Program-made: the position numbers and the translations under genes
Shown: one piece after another, positions 14,850 to 21,513 of the stretch
Numbering within the stretch: position 1 is the first letter of the stretch
How the letters are laid out: each line of letters opens with the position of its first letter
The notes under the pieces: model-generated
Database searches by the model: none
What the model was told of the DNA's origin: nothing
Seen by the model: the letters and a program-made list of their open reading frames with translations, nothing else
NCBI GenBank assembly: GCA_023666975.1
Contig: JAMPAW010000027.1
Coordinates: 1 to 32,009, forward strand
Direction: 5' to 3'
Origin: Clostridium sp.
Lineage (GTDB): Bacteria; Bacillota_A; Clostridia; Lachnospirales; Lachnospiraceae
Length of the DNA stretch: 32,009 nt

Positions 14850-14878
14850 ATAATATATGAAAAATCGTGCATTGTCAA
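14850..14878 (-). promoter_or_regulatory. Promoter of the toxin-antitoxin operon
   Basis: A consensus TTGACA (14873-14878) and TATTAT (14850-14855) are 17 bases apart on the minus strand, giving a start near 14843 and a 43-base leader to the TTG start at 14800. The antitoxin HTH would be expected to bind here; no clear long palindrome was seen. Confidence 0.7.
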
Positions 14879-14961
14879 TATTTATTTGTACACTTGCTTC
14901 TCCGTTTCGATATAAAAGCTCAATCCATTCTCAAATGCACAGAGCTTCCTTTGCTTCAGTA

Positions 14962-15651
14962 CTACCGCCCCGCTCTTGCCTTTAACATATACTGCACGGT
15001 ATTATGAATCAATTCGGTGGCAAGCAGTGTAAATGCGAGCAGCACGATGATTTCCGCAAGCCCGCCAATCAGGTTTCTTCTGTTTTTCCAGCTATGGTCG
15101 ATTTCCACATCATACTTATATTTCCGGTTCGATATCTGCCTTGCATAGAAAATCCCCTGAATCAGCCATATCACCGTGCCAAAAACCAACATTCCCTCAA
15201 AAAACCGGATATCTTCTCCCAAAGCGGAATACCGGTACCAAAAATACACATCATAAATTATCAGACCGATGGTAATCACACCGGTTAAAACCGTCAATGC
15301 AATGCTGCCGGCATTCTTACCGGAAAACGTCTTAACCGCATGCTCTGTCACCGGAAGCTTTTCCAAATCCCTGCCAAACTGCCGCTTATCCTCCGGCACT
15401 TCATAACCATAGTTCTGAAGCCTTTTTAAATAAAGCACTGCATCCATAAAACCCACCCATAAACCGACAGCAAGCAGCAAAAAGGGATAAAAGGCGCAGA
15501 CAAACATGACCTCGACCGCAACCGGAAAATGCCACATAATCCCCTCTCCAAAATATAGCATGCACCCGTCAAGCACGGCGAGTACCGAGAACACTGCGGC
15601 GGCCCTGCCACACAATCTCTTATCTCTTTTATCATACTTTATTTTTGTCAT
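14962..15651 (-). CDS. Membrane protein of unknown function
   Basis: This 229-residue protein has five likely membrane segments (about 17-34, 45-70, 116-136, 148-168 and 193-213), a basic N-terminus and a soluble loop at about 72-112. No catalytic motif is visible and I do not recognise the family. The ATG overlaps the end of the MmcQ/YjbR gene by 20 bases and has AAGGAGAGGAGTG upstream inside that gene, so the two are translationally coupled. It is the last gene of the Gfo/Idh operon; no clear terminator follows. Confidence 0.7.
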   Translation of the reverse strand: MTKIKYDKRDKRLCGRAAAVFSVLAVLDGCMLYFGEGIMWHFPVAVEVMFVCAFYPFLLLAVGLWVGFMDAVLYLKRLQNYGYEVPEDKRQFGRDLEKLPVTEHAVKTFSGKNAGSIALTVLTGVITIGLIIYDVYFWYRYSALGEDIRFFEGMLVFGTVIWLIQGIFYARQISNRKYKYDVEIDHSWKNRRNLIGGLAEIIVLLAFTLLATELIHNTVQYMLKARAGR

Positions 15652-16027
15652 GCTCCGACACTCCTCTCCTTTTCGGTTTCGTAAGATCGTAGCTCTCCCC
15701 GATCATCCGCTTTACATCTGCATCCGGCACGGTTCCATCCAGAATAATGGAATTCCAGTGTTCCTTGTTCATGTGGTATGCCGGCACCACGGCATCAAAT
15801 GCGCTCCGCCAGAAATCCCGCCACTCTGTATCACATTTCACGTTCAGCCAGATATTCCCCTGCCGCTCATAGATGCAGACAAAGGTTTTTTTATTCTGTT
15901 TATGGCGCATCAACGTCCAGTTGGTATCATGAAACGGATAATCCTCAATAATATCCGAAAAAATACTGCAAAATTTGATTACGTCCTGCCTTGTCCGCAT
16001 CCCCTGTAAATCCGCCTGCTTATCCAC
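15632..16027 (-). CDS. MmcQ/YjbR family protein
   Basis: This 131-residue cytoplasmic protein belongs to the CyaY-fold MmcQ/YjbR family, often labelled DNA-binding, although the biochemical role is not established. Signature segments are DYPFHDTNWTLMRHK, FVCIYERQGNIWLNVKCD, AYHMNKEHWNSIILDGTVPD and SYDLTKPK, all in family order. The start is GTG 16027, with GTGAGGAAA just upstream; an internal ATG at 16000 has only GGGG directly adjacent to it. It lies 14 bases after the oxidoreductase stop and overlaps the membrane-protein gene by 20 bases. Confidence 0.85.
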   Translation of the reverse strand: MDKQADLQGMRTRQDVIKFCSIFSDIIEDYPFHDTNWTLMRHKQNKKTFVCIYERQGNIWLNVKCDTEWRDFWRSAFDAVVPAYHMNKEHWNSIILDGTVPDADVKRMIGESYDLTKPKRRGVSEHDKNKV

Positions 16028-16041
16028 GCTTTCCTCACCAC

Positions 16042-17037
16042 CTATATTTCCATACGCTTTGCTTCCCCTTGAAAATGAATCCCCTGCTGACCTCTCGCCT
16101 CCTGCATAATCTCCGCCGCACACAGGCTAAGCGCAAGCATCTTCTTGGCTCTCGCAAAATCCCGCTTTGAAATGATTGCGATAAATTCCCGGAACTCATA
16201 AAACAGGCGGTGTTCCCCGCTGTCAAACCGACAAAGCTCTTTCTTTCCCGCATTGTCCACAAACTCATAAGCATCCAAGCGGTTCACTGGCCCATTTACC
16301 GCAATATATCCCGCTTCTCCCTGAATCGTAGAAACCACGGGTGCCTGACAATCCTTTGCGCCGATTGCCACTACCTTAAAATCGCCATAATCCAGCGTGA
16401 GTATCCCGCTTGTATCAATATTTCTTTCCACATTTGCCAAATACTGTATGCACTTTGGTCTTCCGAAAAGCCCCACAATAGCATGCACATTATACACGTT
16501 GATATCCATTAAAGCCCCTCCTGCCTTTTCCGGATCAAATACCGGCAAAACCTCTCCTCGTTTAAATGCGTCATACCGGGAAGAATACTGGCTGAAATTG
16601 AAACTCACAATTTTGATTCTTCCTAACAGCGCTGTCTTTTCCTTTAAGGATTGGTATGCCGGCAGATAATGAATATTCATCGCTTCCAAAAGCATACACT
16701 GCTTTTCTTCCGCAAGGGCAATCAACTGCTTTAACTGTTCTGCATTTGCGGTAACCGGTTTTTCGATGATGACATGCTTATTTTTCATCAGTGCTTTTCT
16801 GGCAAATTCATCATGCAGATGATTCGGCAGTGCAACATAAACCGTGTCAATATCCGTAGCCAGCAATTCATCGTAATCAAAATAGCAGCCGTCTAAATGA
16901 TACCGTTCACACAGCTCTTTCGTCCTCTCTTCCGAATGCCTTGTACCCAAAAGATAAACCGCCTCCAAATCCAGTTTATCAATCGTCTGCAGCAAATCCT
17001 GCACAATCATGCCCGTACCCAGAATTCCCAATCTCAT
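16042..17037 (-). CDS. Gfo/Idh/MocA family oxidoreductase
   Basis: This 331-residue NAD(P)-dependent sugar or polyol dehydrogenase-like enzyme has a Rossmann start LGILGTGMIVQDLL (residues 3-16), DTVYVALPNHLHDEF, and EKP in HVIIEKPVTAN with the conserved catalytic-region lysine, followed by the C-terminal substrate domain (about 120-331) with GGALMDINVYNVHAIVGLFG. The substrate cannot be told. The start at 17037 follows GGCGAGG by 8 bases; a GTG three codons upstream is less well placed. It is the first gene of a three-gene operon whose promoter overlaps the ileS terminator. Confidence 0.88.
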   Translation of the reverse strand: MRLGILGTGMIVQDLLQTIDKLDLEAVYLLGTRHSEERTKELCERYHLDGCYFDYDELLATDIDTVYVALPNHLHDEFARKALMKNKHVIIEKPVTANAEQLKQLIALAEEKQCMLLEAMNIHYLPAYQSLKEKTALLGRIKIVSFNFSQYSSRYDAFKRGEVLPVFDPEKAGGALMDINVYNVHAIVGLFGRPKCIQYLANVERNIDTSGILTLDYGDFKVVAIGAKDCQAPVVSTIQGEAGYIAVNGPVNRLDAYEFVDNAGKKELCRFDSGEHRLFYEFREFIAIISKRDFARAKKMLALSLCAAEIMQEARGQQGIHFQGEAKRMEI

Positions 17038-17069
17038 CAACCGCACCTCGCCTTATACAAATTAACAGA

Positions 17070-17098
17070 ATTATAGCAAAGGGCACGGGAAAAAACAA
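17070..17098 (-). promoter_or_regulatory. Promoter of the Gfo/Idh operon, embedded in the ileS terminator
   Basis: TTGTTT (17093-17098, in the hairpin loop and its 3' arm) and a perfect TATAAT (17070-17075) are 17 bases apart on the minus strand, 33 bases before the oxidoreductase start. The -35 box lies inside the terminator hairpin of ileS. Confidence 0.55.
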
Positions 17099-17114
17099 TG
17101 TTTTCCCCGTGCCC
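17081..17114 (-). terminator. Terminator hairpin of ileS
   Basis: GGGCACGGG (17081-17089) pairs with CCCGTGCCC (17106-17114), extended by A/T pairs towards the loop. It sits 7 bases past the ileS stop. The T-run after it on the minus strand is short (TTTGCTATAATT), so termination may be incomplete. Confidence 0.7.
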
Positions 17115-17120
17115 TCATTT

Positions 17121-20100
17121 TTATGCATTCTTTTCCACGCCCAAATCAACCTTCTCACCGTTGATATTCCAGTTCTTCGTATAGCCCTTTGCCTCGCCAT
17201 ACGCAATGTCTGTGGCAAGCACGTCACCAAAGATTGCTTCCTCATTCCGCTTCATAATCTCTGCCACCTTATCATTTCCGGCGACGGAAATCGTAATCTT
17301 ATCCATAACCTCGAAGCCTGCTTCCTTCCGCATGGTCTGTACTTTGGAAATGATCTCGCGGACGAAGCCCTCCTCTAACAGTTCCTCCGTTAAATGAATA
17401 TCCAAAACGACCGTAACCACTGCATCCGCCTCCGTCACATAATCGTCGGACTTGGCAAGTTCAATCAGCAAATCCTCCTCTGCCAGAGAGATCGGTACAC
17501 CGTTCACCTCAAACTTCAATGCGCCCTCGCTCTTCAACGTATTCATCGCCTCATTGCCGTTGACATTTGCCAGATATTCCCGGATGCCGTTTAACTGCTT
17601 GCCGTATTTCGGGCCAACCGTCTTTAACTGCGGTTTAAAGCTGTATGAGCTAAATTCCGATACATCATCTTTAAAAGTAACTGCCTTTACATTTAACTCG
17701 TCCTCAATAATTTCCTTATAGAAATCCGAAAGCTCTTTGTCTGCCTTTACATACATATTGCCGATTGGCTGTCTGTTCTTGATATTCGCGCTGTTTCTTG
17801 CCGCGCGTCCCAATACGACAATCTTGAGCACCTCGTCCATATCCGCTTCCAGCTCTTTGTCCACAAGCCCGCCGTCACAGACAGGGAAATCACACAGGTG
17901 GATACTCTTCGGTGCTGCCTTATCTACGCTTCTCACCAGATTCTGGTAAATATCCTCCGTCATAAACGGAATCATCGGTGCCGCTATCTTGCAGACCGTA
18001 ACCAGTGCCGTGTAAAGTGTCATATAGGCATTAATCTTATCCTGCTCCATTCCCTTCGCCCAGAAACGCTCACGGGAACGTCTTACATACCAGTTACTGC
18101 AATCATCCACAAACTCACTCATGGCTCTTGCCGCCTCCGGAATCCGGTAATTGCCAAGATGTTCATCTACTGCCTTCACCACGGTATTCAGCTTGGAAAG
18201 CAGCCATTTATCCATAACCGGAAGTTTATCGTATTCCAGGGTATATTTTGTCGGGTCAAAATGGTCAATATTGGCATACAGCACATAAAAGGCATAGGTA
18301 TTCCACAGCGTACCCATGAATTTGCGCTGTCCCTCCACAACTGCATCCTCATGGAACCGGTTTGGCAGCCACGGGGCAGAATTTGTATAGAAATACCAGC
18401 GGATCGCATCCGCTCCATACTGCTTTAACGCCTCCATCGGGTCTACCGCATTTCCCTTTGACTTACTCATCTTCTGCCCGTCCTTATCCTGAACGTGACC
18501 GAGAACGATAACATTCTTATATGGCGCCTCGTTAAAAATCAGCGTGGAAATCGCCATCAGGGAATAAAACCAGCCTCTTGTCTGGTCAACCGCCTCGGAG
18601 ATAAAGTCCGCCGGGAAATTCTCCTTAAAGATGTCTTCATTTTCAAACGGATAATGCCACTGGGCAAAGGGCATGGCACCGGAATCAAACCAGCAGTCGA
18701 TTACCTCCGGCACTCTCTTCATTTCCTTTCCACAGTCAGGACACTTAATCGTTACCGCATCAATGTATGGACGGTGCAGCTCGATATCCTCCGGACAGTT
18801 GCCGCTCATCTCCTTAAGCTCGGCAATGGAGCCGACTGCATGGCGTTTGCCGCACTCACATTCCCAGATATTTAACGGTGTTCCCCAGTAACGGTTACGG
18901 GAAATTCCCCAGTCCTGAACATTCTTTAACCAGTCACCAAACCGTCCTTTGCCGATAGACTCCGGAATCCAGTTTACCGTATCGTTGTTGCGGATTAAAT
19001 CCTCACGGACTTCGGTCATTTTCACAAACCAGGTATCCCTTGCATAGTAAATCAGCGGGGTATCGCATCTCCAGCAGAACGGATAATCATGCTCAAACTT
19101 CGGGGCATCAAATAACAGTCCCCGGTTATCCAGATCCACCAGTACCTTCGGATCTGCATCCTTGACAAACAATCCGGCAAATGGGGTTTCCTCTGTCAAA
19201 TTACCCTTGCCGTCCACAAACTGCACAAACGGCAGATCGTATTTTCTTCCAACCTGGGCATCATCTTCACCGAATGCCGGTGCGATATGCACGATACCGG
19301 TACCGTCCGTCATCGTGACATAGGAATCACAGGTGATAAAATGCCCTTTCTTTTTCTGCTTGTCCGCCACCTCTGCTGCACAGGCAAACAACGGCTCGTA
19401 TTCCTTATGCTCCAAATCTGTACCGACATAAGTCTCTAACACTTCATACGCTGAAACATTATTTTCTGCATCTGCCAGCTTGCCAAGAACCCGGTCTAAA
19501 AGCGCTTCCGCCATATAGTAGGTATAGCCGTCTGCCGCCTTTACCTTGCAGTAGGTCTCATCCGGATTCACACAGAGAGCCACGTTAGACGGCAGTGTCC
19601 ACGGGGTGGTTGTCCATGCCAGAAAATAGGCATCCTCTCCAATCACCTTAAACCGTACCACTGCGGAACGTTCCTTCACCAGCTTATATCCCTGCGCCAC
19701 CTCATGGCTGGAAAGCGGGGTGCCGCAGCGAGGACAGTACGGAACAATCTTAAATCCTTTATAGAGTAAATCCCTGTCCCAGATTTTCTTAAGCGCCCAC
19801 CATTCGGACTCGATAAAATCATTGTGGTAGGTTACGTAAGGGTCGTCCATATCCGCCCAGAACCCGACCTTGCCGGAAAACTCTTCCCACATGCCCTTGT
19901 ATTTCCAGACAGACTCCTTACATTTTGTAATAAACGGGTCAAGGCCGTATTCCTCAATCTGCTCCTTGCCGTCAATCCCTAACAGCTTCTCCACCTCTAA
20001 CTCTACCGGCAGTCCGTGCGTATCCCAGCCCGCCTTGCGGATAATCTTGTGTCCTTTCATCGTCTGGTATCTCGGAATCATATCCTTGATAACACGAGTT

Positions 20101-20279
20101 AACACATGTCCAATATGCGGCTTGCCGTTTGCGGTCGGCGGCCCGTCATAGAAGGTATATACCGGTTTGCCCTCCTTCTCTTCAATGGACTGCTCAAAAA
20201 TCCTGTTCTCTTTCCAGAAGTCCAGAGTCTTCTGTTCACGCTCTACAAAGTTTAAATTTGTTGCTACTTTTTCGTACAT
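17121..20279 (-). CDS. ileS: Isoleucyl-tRNA synthetase, type 2
   Basis: This class I synthetase charges tRNA-Ile with isoleucine in the cytoplasm. It has 1053 residues. The HIGH motif is at 55-58 (GPPTANGKPHIGH), the CP1 editing domain follows (WTTTPWTLPSN, GTGIVHIAPAFG), KMSKS is at 603-607, and the anticodon-binding region occupies about 690-900. The GPPTANGKPHIGH form and the length place it with the longer, eukaryote-like IleRS2 group, members of which are commonly mupirocin tolerant; that trait is inferred, not shown. The start at 20279 has AAGGAAGG 7 bases upstream and the family N-terminus MYEKV. The frame stays open for 52 codons upstream, but those codons lie in the T-box leader. It is monocistronic, with its own promoter and terminator. 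Confidence 0.97.
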   Translation of the reverse strand: MYEKVATNLNFVEREQKTLDFWKENRIFEQSIEEKEGKPVYTFYDGPPTANGKPHIGHVLTRVIKDMIPRYQTMKGHKIIRKAGWDTHGLPVELEVEKLLGIDGKEQIEEYGLDPFITKCKESVWKYKGMWEEFSGKVGFWADMDDPYVTYHNDFIESEWWALKKIWDRDLLYKGFKIVPYCPRCGTPLSSHEVAQGYKLVKERSAVVRFKVIGEDAYFLAWTTTPWTLPSNVALCVNPDETYCKVKAADGYTYYMAEALLDRVLGKLADAENNVSAYEVLETYVGTDLEHKEYEPLFACAAEVADKQKKKGHFITCDSYVTMTDGTGIVHIAPAFGEDDAQVGRKYDLPFVQFVDGKGNLTEETPFAGLFVKDADPKVLVDLDNRGLLFDAPKFEHDYPFCWRCDTPLIYYARDTWFVKMTEVREDLIRNNDTVNWIPESIGKGRFGDWLKNVQDWGISRNRYWGTPLNIWECECGKRHAVGSIAELKEMSGNCPEDIELHRPYIDAVTIKCPDCGKEMKRVPEVIDCWFDSGAMPFAQWHYPFENEDIFKENFPADFISEAVDQTRGWFYSLMAISTLIFNEAPYKNVIVLGHVQDKDGQKMSKSKGNAVDPMEALKQYGADAIRWYFYTNSAPWLPNRFHEDAVVEGQRKFMGTLWNTYAFYVLYANIDHFDPTKYTLEYDKLPVMDKWLLSKLNTVVKAVDEHLGNYRIPEAARAMSEFVDDCSNWYVRRSRERFWAKGMEQDKINAYMTLYTALVTVCKIAAPMIPFMTEDIYQNLVRSVDKAAPKSIHLCDFPVCDGGLVDKELEADMDEVLKIVVLGRAARNSANIKNRQPIGNMYVKADKELSDFYKEIIEDELNVKAVTFKDDVSEFSSYSFKPQLKTVGPKYGKQLNGIREYLANVNGNEAMNTLKSEGALKFEVNGVPISLAEEDLLIELAKSDDYVTEADAVVTVVLDIHLTEELLEEGFVREIISKVQTMRKEAGFEVMDKITISVAGNDKVAEIMKRNEEAIFGDVLATDIAYGEAKGYTKNWNINGEKVDLGVEKNA

Positions 20280-20315
20280 AACTGCCTTCCTTTCGCATAA
20301 ATTTCCAAAATATAC

Positions 20316-20400
20316 AAAAAGCCCTTCTCCTCCTGTATCAGGACGAAAAGGGCTGTCATTCGCTATACCACCTAATACACTGTACTCTGCAAAACAACTA
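20316..20400 (-). promoter_or_regulatory. Shortened T-box leader of ileS (antiterminator/terminator module)
   Basis: On the minus strand TATTAGG-TGGT-ATAGCGA (20360-20377) matches the T-box, with the TGGT bulge that would pair with the A73-CCA end of uncharged tRNA-Ile. TATTAGG can pair with CCTGATA and GCGA with TCGT (both in 20336-20346) to make the antiterminator. The competing terminator is a hairpin at 20320-20354 with a 10-bp outer stem, an inner TCCTG/CAGGA stem and a T-run at 20316-20320. Between the likely start of transcription near 20400 and the T-box there are only about 25 bases, so no normal Stem I with a specifier codon can be present. Confidence 0.75.
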
Positions 20401-20406
20401 TGTTTT

Positions 20407-20435
20407 TTTATAGCATTTCTTAGGTTTTTTGTCAA
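20407..20435 (-). promoter_or_regulatory. Sigma-A promoter of ileS
   Basis: A perfect TTGACA (20430-20435) and TATAAA (20407-20412) are 17 bases apart on the minus strand, placing the start of transcription near 20400, directly before the shortened T-box leader. The region 20436-20568 between this promoter and the specificity-subunit stop contains no recognised element. Confidence 0.8.
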
Positions 20436-20568
20436 TAGGGTTCCCTTGTTATTTTCCTGTTCTTCATTTTCAGCATTCTATTTTTGCAGCTACACCTGAT
20501 TGATTGGCAACAACTCCCGTTTTTCCGCTCTGTATAAACGCATTACAAGTTACCCTCTTTCACGCATA

Positions 20569-21513
20569 TTAAATTTTATCACTGTATGGCAACGATTTAA
20601 TATAGTTTTCCATATAGTCATAATCGGGGGTTCCTTCTTTTGTGGCAGGCAGTTTAATCATCGTGTCCTGTATATGCTTTCTATATTTTCTGCCATAGGA
20701 ATACTTTGGCTTCTCCAGATCTAAAACAGTTACTAAAAAAAGAGCATTGTATTTATTTAGTTTTTTATTTCTACCTACAGTCAACGTTGTAGACCCGATA
20801 AAATCTCTATCCATATAATTGGTATATCCGACAGAACCCTGTCCATCGCAAATAAATACAATACAGTTGCCTGCTGTAACAAATTGTTCATTATATGCAA
20901 CTTTTTTCATCACTCCATTATTATTTTTCTTTGCTCCTATATAGAAAATATCATTTCCATCATCTAATTCTCTGGCATTCCCACATTTACAATTTTCAAA
21001 TTGAAATATGCCATCTATGCCTCCAAGAGCAAAATATTTCCAATCCTTAACTTGTATTTCATTGCTTTTCCACTTTATGCTACTCCTAATCGGAGTTATT
21101 TTCAGTTTTAGTGCCCAATCAGGAACATCTTCCGGTAGTTCAATATCCTTTAAGGTTTTATTGGCCTGTCTTCCCCATGCATATCGATAAGCATTCGCTT
21201 TTATACACATACAATAAAATAATTTTTCATTAAAGCTCATATTTCTTTTGGGTTGCAAAATCATAACATGATATGCGGTATAAAAGGGTCTTGTTTGCAC
21301 AAAAGCTGAACATACACCATTTCCGCTTAATGCTACAGATATCGCTCCTGCAGGGAATGGTTCGACACAACGTACCCTTTCCACCCTTTCGACAACTCCG
21401 TTATTTGAAGAAGTTCGCGACACAAAATTAATACCAGACTCCTTATTAATCTGCATATCCACTAATTCAAATGAATTGCCATTATGTAATGTAAAAATGT
21501 CCTCAACTTTCAT
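20569..21513 (-). CDS. Specificity (S) subunit of a BcgI-like Type IIB restriction-modification system
   Basis: This 314-residue DNA-recognition protein appears to have two target-recognition domains, as in Type I S subunits and BcgIB. The first half-domain (1-135) ends in WGRQANKTLKDIELP. The second (about 150-305) ends in YGRKYRKHIQDTMIKLP followed by GTPDYDYMENYI. The parallel (R/Q)..(K)..(I)xLP endings support a two-domain reading. Each domain would read one half of a split recognition sequence; the sequence recognised cannot be predicted by eye. The ATG at 21513 lies inside the 3' end of the fused nuclease-methylase gene (11-base overlap), so both subunits are coupled. The gene is clearly more AT-rich than ileS next to it. 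Confidence 0.8.
   Translation of the reverse strand: MKVEDIFTLHNGNSFELVDMQINKESGINFVSRTSSNNGVVERVERVRCVEPFPAGAISVALSGNGVCSAFVQTRPFYTAYHVMILQPKRNMSFNEKLFYCMCIKANAYRYAWGRQANKTLKDIELPEDVPDWALKLKITPIRSSIKWKSNEIQVKDWKYFALGGIDGIFQFENCKCGNARELDDGNDIFYIGAKKNNNGVMKKVAYNEQFVTAGNCIVFICDGQGSVGYTNYMDRDFIGSTTLTVGRNKKLNKYNALFLVTVLDLEKPKYSYGRKYRKHIQDTMIKLPATKEGTPDYDYMENYIKSLPYSDKI

Noticed and set aside
17898..18428. 176-codon open frame on the plus strand opposite ileS
   Set aside because: Shadow of the conserved synthetase frame; no supporting signal.
20280..20435. N-terminal extension of 52 codons on IleRS (open in frame from 20435)
   Set aside because: The stretch covers the promoter -35/-10 region and the T-box antiterminator and terminator. 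A good ribosome site precedes the ATG at 20279, and the family N-terminus begins there.
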